Shown one piece after another: positions 35,583-44,165 of a stretch of 64,000 bases of DNA. The position numbers were made by a program, and so were the translations under genes. Below the pieces are notes generated by a model, which searched no databases, was not told where the DNA came from, and worked only from the letters and a program-made list of their open reading frames with translations. Position 1 is the first letter of the stretch. Every line of letters begins with the position of its first letter. Origin of the DNA: Flavobacterium sp. (GTDB lineage: Bacteria; Bacteroidota; Bacteroidia; Flavobacteriales; Flavobacteriaceae); assembly GCF_024305175.1 (NCBI RefSeq), contig NZ_JAMWYY010000006.1:21753-85752 (forward strand), in the 5' to 3' direction.

Positions 35583-38500
35583 TATTTAAAACCGATAATC
35601 TCTTCTTCTGTTGCCAGCACATCTTCCACATACTTTTTATATTCCGGATAGTCGGCTGCTTTTATGTTATCCCATGACAGCTTAACGCTTCGGTTAATTT
35701 TAAGGGTGTTAGGCCCTGTAAGGTTATAGCTTATTGTGTACATATGCCCTTTAAATTTAAGCTCTTTGCCCTGAGGTACTTCGGTAAATTTCTTGCCCTG
35801 CGGGATATTGATAATTACCTCAGTATTATACTCATTAGCATTTTCATAAGCAGTATAATCAATATCATAGTTACGTTTTTCATTGGCTATAATATCGCGT
35901 GTATAAACCTTGTCGATGTATGGCACTTCCATAATTTTAAGGCTGCCCACTGACTGTAGCTTTTCTGAAACCGAAAACGTATTTTCAAAAACTATTTTAT
36001 CGGCATATTTATCATTATTTATAAGTTTTACAGATTCTAAAGATATTACTTTGTTAAGCCTTGAGTTTATATCTTCTTCAAACTGCTTTTTCCTTACATC
36101 TTCTGTTGTTGCTTCAGAAAACAGCTCATTGTAATAAGATTTAGTTGCCCCCTGAATAGTGTGGGTGCTAACAACACGCTTACTGTTATCATCTACATTT
36201 ACAACTGTAGTAGTTGAAAGTACATTTTTAAGCGCGTTCGTATTCGGGATGTTGATGATAGAAGCCTTTTCGTTTTCAGCCTTATCAAAAGATACTACCA
36301 ACGCTTTAGCCTCATATAACGACAGCGGCATGGCCTTAAATGGCATATAACGGTTTGTCAGCTCTATAAAATGTTCTTTACCAGCCATGTTAACCTTTAC
36401 AATACAGTGGTTAAAGTTGATAGAAGGCAACGTTAATGACTCTGTACCGTTATCGGCCGTAAGTACTAAAACAAGGTTTGCTTTAAGTCCTGCCTTTTCT
36501 GCCATGGCAACAAAAAGTGTAGAAACGTCTTTACAATCGCCAAGTTTTGTATTAATGGTTTTAGACGGCTTTTGGGGTACATAACCACTCTGCCTGAAAT
36601 CGAGCGAGCTGTAAGTAATATTATCTTCTATATACTTATAGATACGGTAAGCTTTTTCTTCATCAGAAAGTTTAGATGCACCTTCAGAGAAAATCTGGGC
36701 ATAGGTTTTCTCTGCCACCTTATCCATCTTGATGTTCTTCTTTACAAGGTCGGCATACCAATTAGCAATATCGCCCCAGGTTTTAATGCTGCTTACCTGT
36801 ACCTGGTTGGCAAGATCATAGTAGTTTGGCGCATAATTTTCGTAAAGCGGCATTGTAGGGATGTTTTTCTTTTCCCAGCTTATGTAGTTACGCCCGTTTA
36901 CTTTGCTTGTTTTAGCCGGTATGGCACCGTTTAGTACATTTTGTGCAAAGGTTATTTCATTTGGCGAAATAATACCGAAAATAGTTTGCTGCGACGGATA
37001 TACGCCGTTAAAATAGTATGTACTTGTAAAATCTTTAAAGAAGCGCCCATAGCTGTTATCGGTGTTTTCATACTCAAGGTATATAACATCCTTAACATTA
37101 AGATTGGTAAACACTACCGTGCTGTAGTTACGCTCGCCAGGCACGATTGAGCCATCCGGCTTTACAATTTCGGCCTTAATAACATTTAGGTTGTTTCCGC
37201 CAATACTGTACTCTTTCAGTTCCTCAACACCGTTTTCGGCAGTAACTTCATACAGGTACACAGTTTTGGTTTTCCTGCTGCCTTCGGGCAATACATTAAT
37301 AATATACTCATCTAAAAGTATATTTACGCCATAATCATTCTGCATACCTGAGTTCCTGCGCTGTTTAATAACATCATATAGGTTTTTAGTACTTACCTGC
37401 TCTATCTCGTCCGGAACCTTAGTTATAGCATATAAGGTTTTGCGGAGTGATGAGTTTCCGGCATTGTATACAAGTGACTGCCTGAACATATCTTCGGCTT
37501 CTTTCGTTTTTTTCAGGTAGTTGTAACCCATACCTTTCTCCTGCATCATCCTGAAAGAATAAGGAAAGTTCTTTAAAGCTGTATCGGCATAATCTATAGA
37601 AGCCTGATAATTATTTTCGTTATTAGATATTTCAATTATATCATCATATACATAGTTGAAATAAGGGTAGCGGTTGATATAGTTCTTTACAAGCTGCTTT
37701 GCATCTTCTTTCCTGCCTACAGAGTTATAGTAGTTTATAAGTACATTTTGTGCAGATACACTTTCCCTTGTTTTAACAAGATTCTCCATTATAGAAATGG
37801 TTTTTTCTTTATTATTCTTAAGGGTAGAATACATATTTGCAAAGGTTACCGTAAACATTTCGTTACTGTGCGACTTGCTTAAAAGTTCTTCTATTTTTTG
37901 CAGGGTAAGATCTACATCAGAGTTTCTTGAGGCAATCAGGTAGTCAAACAAAATACCATAAAGTTCAGATTTTAGTTTTTTGGCTTTATCACGGTACTCT
38001 TCAAGTTCCTTAATATTACTCTCCCTTACCCAGTTGCCATCCTGAAACTTTTTCACTATACTGTAGTAATAAGAAGGGTCATTAACCAAAAGCGTCTTGT
38101 TTATTTCCTCAACACCCTGTTCATTATCCATAAGGTTATAATAGTCTATAAGCTTTACTTTAAGCATTGAGCTTTCAGGATATTTTTCAGCAAGCTTTTC
38201 TATTACATCGTGTGCTTTCTCTTTTTTGTGATTGGCTATATAAGCATCGTAGAGTAATAGCGTATGAAATATATCGTTTGGCTTTGCCTTAAGCTTTGCT
38301 GCAAGAAAATCTTCAAAAGCAGGGTTAAGCTCTGTTGCGTTTAACGACTCCGCAGTAGATTTTACATACGGCCTGTAGCTATTAGCATACTGTAAGCCTG
38401 ACACTTTTTTACCGGCTGTATCGCTTAAAGCGGCATAAAAATAATCAGTTCCGCCGGTTGTAGAAGATTTTATAAGCAGCCTGCTGGTGCCTTTTGGCAA

Positions 38501-39325
38501 CCTGAACTTTATAAGATAGGCATTCAGGTCGGTCCTGTAGGCTTCATCATTATAATATATCTCAGTATCATTTACATATACTTTTATCGGGCCGCTGGTA
38601 CCCAGGTTAAGCACCACATCCTTATCAGCATCAGCATCTATAAAGGTTTGAGCATACATAATACCGTTGCCGTACTCGCTCTCATTCAGGTAAAAATGAT
38701 AGCCTTCATTCTGCGGAATGGCAGACACATACCAGTTAACTATACCATTGCTGTTGGCGTTAAACTGCTTATCATTCTTTGCATAAAATTCAGGCTCATA
38801 TTCAGTGTCAAGCCCGCTGTTGTTCATGTTTTCAAAAACACCGCAAAACTGCCAAGTATTTATAACATCAAGTTTTTTGATGCCCGCATTATAAGCATCA
38901 AAATTTAACCTGTGCCTGTCAAAAATGGCTTTTGTATATATAACATGGGGCATGTCTTTAAACTTATCTACACCTGCCACGTAGTCAATTTTGTTATATG
39001 TAAGCTCATCATAGCCTTCGGTATTAGGGTTACCTACCGAAAATTGTTGGTACCAAACCGGGTACAGGTAGTGCTCGCTGTCTTTAAGCGCGGCCATCTT
39101 TTTTAAAAAGGTTTCATCAAAATAGAGCTTGCCCATTTGCTGGTCTATCAGTGCATCAAGCACCAGGAGCTCCATATCGGTGTCCATTTTCTTTTTCAGG
39201 GTTTTGTCAAACATTGCCCGTGCACCGGCCCTGTCATTTTTCAGTAAAAGGTCCCAAACCTTGTTACTGTCCTGTGCATATACAAATGCCGAGAACAGCA
39301 GTAGCAACAATAAAAGTTTTTTCAT
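35582..39325 (-). CDS. DUF3857 and transglutaminase-like domain protein, secreted
   Basis: 1247 residues. Signal peptide MKKLLLLLLLFSAFVYAQ. A long helical region with repeat-like pairs (about 330-640, TPR-type) is followed by a DUF3857 beta domain (about 640-830) and a transglutaminase-like fold (about 880-1020). In the latter, LGDCKDVSTLF carries the nucleophile Cys and INFNHCIVKV the His; the usual Asp position reads FIELTNRY, so the third residue of the triad is not a clean match. Outer-membrane or periplasmic role in Bacteroidota is not established. It lies 34 bases downstream of pcm on the same strand. Confidence 0.85.
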   Translation of the reverse strand: MKKLLLLLLLFSAFVYAQDSNKVWDLLLKNDRAGARAMFDKTLKKKMDTDMELLVLDALIDQQMGKLYFDETFLKKMAALKDSEHYLYPVWYQQFSVGNPNTEGYDELTYNKIDYVAGVDKFKDMPHVIYTKAIFDRHRLNFDAYNAGIKKLDVINTWQFCGVFENMNNSGLDTEYEPEFYAKNDKQFNANSNGIVNWYVSAIPQNEGYHFYLNESEYGNGIMYAQTFIDADADKDVVLNLGTSGPIKVYVNDTEIYYNDEAYRTDLNAYLIKFRLPKGTSRLLIKSSTTGGTDYFYAALSDTAGKKVSGLQYANSYRPYVKSTAESLNATELNPAFEDFLAAKLKAKPNDIFHTLLLYDAYIANHKKEKAHDVIEKLAEKYPESSMLKVKLIDYYNLMDNEQGVEEINKTLLVNDPSYYYSIVKKFQDGNWVRESNIKELEEYRDKAKKLKSELYGILFDYLIASRNSDVDLTLQKIEELLSKSHSNEMFTVTFANMYSTLKNNKEKTISIMENLVKTRESVSAQNVLINYYNSVGRKEDAKQLVKNYINRYPYFNYVYDDIIEISNNENNYQASIDYADTALKNFPYSFRMMQEKGMGYNYLKKTKEAEDMFRQSLVYNAGNSSLRKTLYAITKVPDEIEQVSTKNLYDVIKQRRNSGMQNDYGVNILLDEYIINVLPEGSRKTKTVYLYEVTAENGVEELKEYSIGGNNLNVIKAEIVKPDGSIVPGERNYSTVVFTNLNVKDVIYLEYENTDNSYGRFFKDFTSTYYFNGVYPSQQTIFGIISPNEITFAQNVLNGAIPAKTSKVNGRNYISWEKKNIPTMPLYENYAPNYYDLANQVQVSSIKTWGDIANWYADLVKKNIKMDKVAEKTYAQIFSEGASKLSDEEKAYRIYKYIEDNITYSSLDFRQSGYVPQKPSKTINTKLGDCKDVSTLFVAMAEKAGLKANLVLVLTADNGTESLTLPSINFNHCIVKVNMAGKEHFIELTNRYMPFKAMPLSLYEAKALVVSFDKAENEKASIINIPNTNALKNVLSTTTVVNVDDNSKRVVSTHTIQGATKSYYNELFSEATTEDVRKKQFEEDINSRLNKVISLESVKLINNDKYADKIVFENTFSVSEKLQSVGSLKIMEVPYIDKVYTRDIIANEKRNYDIDYTAYENANEYNTEVIINIPQGKKFTEVPQGKELKFKGHMYTISYNLTGPNTLKINRSVKLSWDNIKAADYPEYKKYVEDVLATEEEIIGFK

Positions 39326-39359
39326 GGTAAATTAAAGGATGGTATAAATAATTGATTAA

Positions 39360-40001
39360 CTAGTTCTTATTTTCAAGCAACGGCACAAACCTGAAATCTC
39401 CAAATTCATGCTTTTCAAACTGTGTTTCTGTTTTGCGTATCAGCAATGTCATAACCTGTACACTCTCGCCAACAGGTATAACCAGCCTGCCGCCAATTTT
39501 TAGCTGTGCCATTAGCGGTTTAGGTATAAACGGCGCACCTGCCGTAACTATTATACTATCAAACGGGGCAAAATTGGGGAGGCCCTTATAGCCATCGCCA
39601 AAACTCAGGTGCTTGGGCCTTATGCCCAGCTTGGGTAATAGTAACGATGTGGTTTTAAAAAGCTCGTTCTGGCGCTCTATGCTGTACACCTTGGCTCCCA
39701 TATTGAAAAGAACAGCCGTCTGGTAGCCGGAGCCTGTACCAATTTCCAGTACTTTATCTTCTTTTTTAACCTGTAAAAGCTCTGACTGAAATGCAACTGT
39801 ATAAGGCTGTGATATGGTTTGCCCCGCACCAATAGGAAAAGGCTTGTCCTGGTAGGCATACTCTTCAAAGCCCGACTCCAGGAATAAATGCCTGGGTATT
39901 TTGCGGATTGCCTCGAGGACATTCCTGTCTTTAATACCTTTTTGTTCTAAAAGGCTTACCAACTGATTGCGTAGCCCCTGGTGTTTTGCTGTGTCTTTCA
40001 A
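39360..40001 (-). CDS. pcm: Protein-L-isoaspartate O-methyltransferase
   Basis: 213 residues, SAM-dependent repair enzyme for isoaspartyl damage in proteins. Family motifs are IPRHLFL, GQTISQPYTVAFQ near residue 60, the SAM loop VLEIGTGSGYQTAVL near 80-95, VYSIERQ, and the DSIIVTAGAP region near 148. Length is normal. The DUF3857 gene follows 34 bases later on the same strand; transcription could be joint. No signal peptide, so cytosolic. Confidence 0.95.
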   Translation of the reverse strand: MKDTAKHQGLRNQLVSLLEQKGIKDRNVLEAIRKIPRHLFLESGFEEYAYQDKPFPIGAGQTISQPYTVAFQSELLQVKKEDKVLEIGTGSGYQTAVLFNMGAKVYSIERQNELFKTTSLLLPKLGIRPKHLSFGDGYKGLPNFAPFDSIIVTAGAPFIPKPLMAQLKIGGRLVIPVGESVQVMTLLIRKTETQFEKHEFGDFRFVPLLENKN

Positions 40002-40118
40002 TGCGGGAAGTTTTCAGGGCTAAAAATAAGGAAGAATTAAGCAAAAATGCAAACCCGGTGCAAATGCTTTTGCCATATTTGAAACAATGCAGCCGCATCA
40101 CCATTTTTATGCAGGTTT

Positions 40119-40150
40119 TTGCTTTTTCAGGGCAAATAATCTTATTTTTG
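40119..40150 (+). promoter_or_regulatory. Possible promoter of the Gfo/Idh gene
   Basis: TTG at 40119-40121, 21-base spacer, TATTTTTG at 40143-40150, 18 bases before the ATG at 40168. The -7 box fits TAnnTTTG; the spacer is slightly long. Confidence 0.5.
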
Positions 40151-40167
40151 TTAAAAATAATTTCAGT

Positions 40168-41133
40168 ATGTTAAAAATCGGAGTATTGGGTGCAGGACAT
40201 TTAGGAAAAATTCACCTGCGTTTGCTCAATCAGTCGCCAAAATATGAACTGGTGGGTTTTTATGACCCTGACAGCAACAATGCAGATAAAGTGGCAGCAG
40301 AATATGGCTACCGCAAGTTCGACTCGGTAACAGCGCTTATAGAGGCTGTAGATGTAGTAGATATTGTTACCCCTACCCTTTCGCATTACGATTGTGCTAA
40401 GGAAGCCATCACGGCAGGAAAGCATGTTTTTCTTGAAAAGCCGATAAGCAACACAGTTGAAGAAGCCGAAGAGATTATAACCCTTGCAAAGCAGCACAAC
40501 GTTAAAGGCCAGGTTGGGCATGTAGAGCGTTTTAACCCCGCTTTTATTGCCACCAAGAACATGATACAAAACCCCATGTTTATAGAAACGCACCGCCTTG
40601 CTGAATTTAACCCGCGCGGTACGGATGTGCCGGTGGTACTCGATTTAATGATACATGATATAGATGTAATACTAAGCGTGGTAAAAAGCAAAGTAAAAAA
40701 TATACATGCCAGCGGGGTCTCTGTAATAAGCGATACTCCTGATATTGCCAACGCCCGTATCGAATTTGAGAACGGGTGCGTGGCTAATCTTACATCAAGC
40801 CGCATTTCGCTTAAAAACATGCGTAAGTCGCGCTTCTTCCAGAAAGATGCCTACATATCGGTAGATTTCCTTGACAAGGTGTGTGAAGTAGTTAAAATGA
40901 AAGATGCACCGGAAACACCCGGCGATTTTGATATGATACTGCAAAATGCAGAAGGCATAAAAAAACAGATCTATTTTGAAAATCCTGAAGTGCAGGCCAA
41001 CAATGCCATACTGGATGAGCTTGAAACATTTGCCGACGCCATAAACAATAACACAGACCCTGTTGTTACCCTGCAAGACGGCACAGAAGCACTAAGGGTA
41101 GCATACCGGGTGATAGACTGCTTTAAAAAGTAA
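40168..41133 (+). CDS. Gfo/Idh/MocA family oxidoreductase
   Basis: 321 residues from the ATG at 40168 (MLKIGVLGAGHLGKIHLR). An N-terminal Rossmann fold binds NAD(P), with GAGHLG near residue 8, and the FLEKPISNTVEEAEE segment supplies the catalytic Lys of the EKP motif near residue 93. The C-terminal beta-sheet domain follows. In Bacteroidota this gene often sits next to a 3-hydroxyacyl-CoA dehydrogenase, as here (34 bases). The substrate cannot be named from sequence. The frame opens earlier, but those residues are not conserved. Confidence 0.9.
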   Translation: MLKIGVLGAGHLGKIHLRLLNQSPKYELVGFYDPDSNNADKVAAEYGYRKFDSVTALIEAVDVVDIVTPTLSHYDCAKEAITAGKHVFLEKPISNTVEEAEEIITLAKQHNVKGQVGHVERFNPAFIATKNMIQNPMFIETHRLAEFNPRGTDVPVVLDLMIHDIDVILSVVKSKVKNIHASGVSVISDTPDIANARIEFENGCVANLTSSRISLKNMRKSRFFQKDAYISVDFLDKVCEVVKMKDAPETPGDFDMILQNAEGIKKQIYFENPEVQANNAILDELETFADAINNNTDPVVTLQDGTEALRVAYRVIDCFKK

Positions 41134-41167
41134 ACGACACAAACAAGAAACAAACGATATACATAAA

Positions 41168-42058
41168 ATGAAAAACATTGCAGTTATAGGTGCAGGAACA
41201 ATGGGTAACGGTATTGCCCACGTTTTTGCACAAAGCGGATTCAACGTAAGGCTTATTGATATTTCTGACAAAGCGCTTGAAAAAGGTATGAATACCATAG
41301 CCGCCAACCTTGACCGTATGGTGGGCAAAGGCACCATAACCGAAGATGACAAGCATAAAACAATTGGTAACATAATTACCTATACCGATGTTAAGGATGG
41401 TGTGGTTAATGCCGACCTTGTAGTGGAAGCCGCTACTGAAAATGTGGACCTAAAGCTTAAAATATTTAAGGACCTTAATTCATTTTGCGACGAAAAAACC
41501 ATACTTGCCACTAATACCTCATCAATATCTATTACACAGATAGCTGCCGTAACTACAAGGCAGGATAAGGTTATCGGTATGCACTTTATGAACCCGGTGC
41601 CTATCATGAAGCTGGTAGAGATAATAAGGGGCTATAATACATCTGACGAGGCTACAAAAGCCATTATGGAGCTAAGCGAAAAGCTGGGCAAAGTACCTGT
41701 AGAGGTTAACGACTACCCGGGCTTTGTAGCTAACCGCATATTAATGCCGATGATAAACGAAGCCATAGAAACCCTGTATAACGGTGTGGCAGGCGTTTAT
41801 GAAATAGATACTGTAATGAAACTGGGTATGGCACACCCGATGGGTCCGCTGCAACTGGCCGATTTTATAGGGCTTGACGTATGCCTTTCTATACTTAATG
41901 TAATGTATGATGGCTTTAAGAACCCTAAATATGCGCCGTGCCCGCTATTGGTAAACATGGTAATGGCAGGCAAGCTTGGCGTTAAGTCGGGTGAAGGTTT
42001 CTACGACTATTCAGAAAGTAAAAAGGCTGAGAAAATCTCTGCTATGTTTACAAAATAA
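41168..42058 (+). CDS. 3-hydroxybutyryl-CoA / 3-hydroxyacyl-CoA dehydrogenase
   Basis: 296 residues, single-domain NAD enzyme of the HBD type. The N-terminal Rossmann motif is VIGAGTMGNGIAHVFAQSG. The catalytic His-Glu pair lies in MHFMNPVPIMKLVEII (about 137-152). The C-terminal dimer domain (ADFIGLDVCLSILNVMYDGF, quoted in part) has the usual GEGFYDYS ending. It oxidises or reduces 3-hydroxyacyl-CoA in butyrate or fatty-acid metabolism. It follows the Gfo/Idh gene by 34 bases. Confidence 0.94.
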   Translation: MKNIAVIGAGTMGNGIAHVFAQSGFNVRLIDISDKALEKGMNTIAANLDRMVGKGTITEDDKHKTIGNIITYTDVKDGVVNADLVVEAATENVDLKLKIFKDLNSFCDEKTILATNTSSISITQIAAVTTRQDKVIGMHFMNPVPIMKLVEIIRGYNTSDEATKAIMELSEKLGKVPVEVNDYPGFVANRILMPMINEAIETLYNGVAGVYEIDTVMKLGMAHPMGPLQLADFIGLDVCLSILNVMYDGFKNPKYAPCPLLVNMVMAGKLGVKSGEGFYDYSESKKAEKISAMFTK

Positions 42059-42076
42059 TCTTATAAAAATTTAAAT

Positions 42077-42102
42077 CCCCTGCCCCATTCGGGGTAAGGG
42101 GG
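42077..42102 (+). promoter_or_regulatory. GC-rich hairpin just before the DUF1015 start
   Basis: CCCCTGCCCC-ATTC-GGGGTAAGGGG can fold into a stem with a small internal bulge; the ATG follows 6 bases later. It lacks a T-tail, so it is not an obvious terminator. It could mask translation initiation or belong to a dispersed GC-rich repeat. Confidence 0.5.
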
Positions 42103-42108
42103 CTTTAT

Positions 42109-43323
42109 ATGGCAAATATCATCCCTTTTAAAGCGGTAAGGCCCGCACGAGATAAAGTAAGTCTGGTAACATCACGCTCGTATGACGATTATACCACTGC
42201 AGAGCTTGCCTCGCAACTGGATTATAATCCTTTTTCTTTTCTGCATGTGCTGCACCCGGCATATACCAACCTGCAAAAAATTTCGACTGATACCCGCTTT
42301 AAAGGTGTTAACCTTAAGTATGAGGAATTTAAAGAGCAGCAGATTTTTATACAGGAGCCGGAGCCTGTTTTTTACCTCTACGAAATTCAAAGTAAGCAAA
42401 ATACCTATACCGGTATAATAGCAGGAGCTTCTTTAGAAGATTACAGGAATAATGTAATTAAAAAACACGAAGACACACTGTCTTACCGGGTTGAGTTCTT
42501 TAAAGATTACCTGCATGAAACAGGCTTTAATACAGAGCCGGTACTGATAACCTATCCGCAAAACAATGAATTGCAGGAGTGGATTACCAATTATAAAAAA
42601 GAACGCCCGCTTTACCTGTTCTCTACCACTAACAGGGATAAGCATACTCTTTGGCGCGTAACAGATACAAAGGTAATAAACTGGATACGGGGGCAGTTTG
42701 CACAGATGGACAGCCTGTATATTGCAGACGGGCACCACAGGTCGGCTTCTGCCAATAGCCTGTATGAGCAGGATAAGGGTACCGGTAATGAGAACCTCAA
42801 CTATTTTATGAGTTTCCTGATTGCCGAAAACGACCTGAAGATATACGAGTACAATCGGATTATACACGATCTGAACGGCTTAAGCAAAACCGATTTTTTA
42901 AATGCCCTGCAAAAAGATTTTATTATAGAGAACCGTGGGCAGGAATTGTGGAAACCCGACAGGAAATACAGCTTCGGTATGTATCTTGACGGGGAGTTTT
43001 ATGCCCTGCATGTTAAAGACACCAACTACGCATCGGTTTATGATGCGCTGGACGCACGCATACTATATGACAAGGTGCTACATCCGCTTTTAGCGATTAG
43101 TGACCTGCGAAATGACGAGCGTATAGAGTACATACCCGGCAGCAGGCCCATAACCAACATTAAAAAAATGGTGGACGAAAACGGCTTCCAGGTAGGCTTT
43201 ATGCTCTTCCCCCCTACTATAGAAGAAGTAAAAGCACTGGCTGATAACAACGAGATTATGCCTCCAAAGAGCACCTATATTGAGCCTAAGTTCCGGATTG
43301 GATTAGTAATTTATGAACTCTGA
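42109..43323 (+). CDS. DUF1015 family protein
   Basis: 404 residues, near full length for DUF1015 (SpoIIIE-unrelated, unknown function). Starts MANIIPFKAVRPARDKVSLV. Conserved segments include DGHHRSASANSLYEQ near residue 210, YNRIIHDLNGL and YIPGSRPI. The DGHHR motif looks like a metal- or phosphate-binding site, but the activity is unknown. Neighbours Gfo/Idh and HBD upstream and YggS downstream form a loose plus-strand group. Confidence 0.9.
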   Translation: MANIIPFKAVRPARDKVSLVTSRSYDDYTTAELASQLDYNPFSFLHVLHPAYTNLQKISTDTRFKGVNLKYEEFKEQQIFIQEPEPVFYLYEIQSKQNTYTGIIAGASLEDYRNNVIKKHEDTLSYRVEFFKDYLHETGFNTEPVLITYPQNNELQEWITNYKKERPLYLFSTTNRDKHTLWRVTDTKVINWIRGQFAQMDSLYIADGHHRSASANSLYEQDKGTGNENLNYFMSFLIAENDLKIYEYNRIIHDLNGLSKTDFLNALQKDFIIENRGQELWKPDRKYSFGMYLDGEFYALHVKDTNYASVYDALDARILYDKVLHPLLAISDLRNDERIEYIPGSRPITNIKKMVDENGFQVGFMLFPPTIEEVKALADNNEIMPPKSTYIEPKFRIGLVIYEL

Positions 43324-43373
43324 TAATTTGAATGCAGAAGTCAGAAATTAGAAACTGTAACTAAAAAATGTGA

Positions 43374-44045
43374 ATGATGTCAATTTCCGATAACCTTCTA
43401 AAAATAAAATCCTCTCTCCCAACGCATGTTACTTTGGTAGCGGTTAGCAAGACCAAACCTGTTGAAGACCTGATGGAAGCCTACAATGCAGGGCAGCGTA
43501 TATTTGGTGAGAACAAAATTCAGGAAATGACCGAGAAGTGGGAAGCAATGCCAAAAGATATTGAATGGCACATGATAGGCCACGTGCAAACCAATAAGGT
43601 TAAGTACATGGCGCCTTATGTAAGCCTCATCCACGGTGTTGACAGCCTGAAGCTGCTGAAGGAAATTAACAAGCAGGCTAAAAAAAATGACAGGGTAATT
43701 AACTGCCTGCTGCAAATGCACATAGCCGAGGAGGAAACAAAATTCGGGATGGATGAGCAGGAGCTTAGCGATTTGCTTTCTTCAGAAGAATTCAGCCAAA
43801 TGCAAAACATAAAAGTTACGGGGCTTATGGGCATGGCTACATTTACCGACAATGAGGCTCAGATAAAAAAAGAATTTACACACCTCAAAACTATTTTTGA
43901 CAGGCTACAGCAAAAGCAGTCAACTGTTAACTGTCAACCCTCAACTTTATCTATGGGCATGAGCGGCGATTACCGCATAGCTATTAATTGCGGCAGTACT
44001 ATGGTGCGCATTGGCAGCAGTATATTTGGCAGCCGCAATTATTAG
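43374..44045 (+). CDS. YggS family pyridoxal-phosphate homeostasis protein
   Basis: 223 residues (the second ATG at 43377 is an equal start). Single-domain PLP-binding TIM barrel. VAVSKTKPVED carries the PLP Lys near residue 26, followed by IFGENKIQEM, IEWHMIGHVQTNKVKYM and the C-terminal LSMGMSGDYRIAI and GSTMVRIGSSIFG. Relatives control free PLP and affect amino-acid pools; no enzyme reaction is known. Just before LSMGMSGD an extra Q/S/T/N-rich stretch (KQSTVNCQPS) is seen, encoded by repeat-like DNA at 43919-43945. Confidence 0.93.
   Translation: MMSISDNLLKIKSSLPTHVTLVAVSKTKPVEDLMEAYNAGQRIFGENKIQEMTEKWEAMPKDIEWHMIGHVQTNKVKYMAPYVSLIHGVDSLKLLKEINKQAKKNDRVINCLLQMHIAEEETKFGMDEQELSDLLSSEEFSQMQNIKVTGLMGMATFTDNEAQIKKEFTHLKTIFDRLQQKQSTVNCQPSTLSMGMSGDYRIAINCGSTMVRIGSSIFGSRNY
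43919..43945 (+). repeat. Small repeat-like insert inside yggS
   Basis: Three TCAAC units and two CTGTTAACTG-like overlapping palindromic pieces occur within 27 bases, read in frame as Ser-Thr-Val-Asn-Cys-Gln-Pro-Ser-Thr. It lies in a surface loop position just before the conserved C-terminal motif. Confidence 0.5.
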
Positions 44046-44165
44046 CGCATAGCTCACGGTAAAATGTGGTAAGATATTTGTAATTTTGTAGATTAGGTGT
44101 CTGTCAAGACATTAAAATAATTCTTACAAATATATTTTTCCTGTTTTAAGGAAACCAGATACTGA

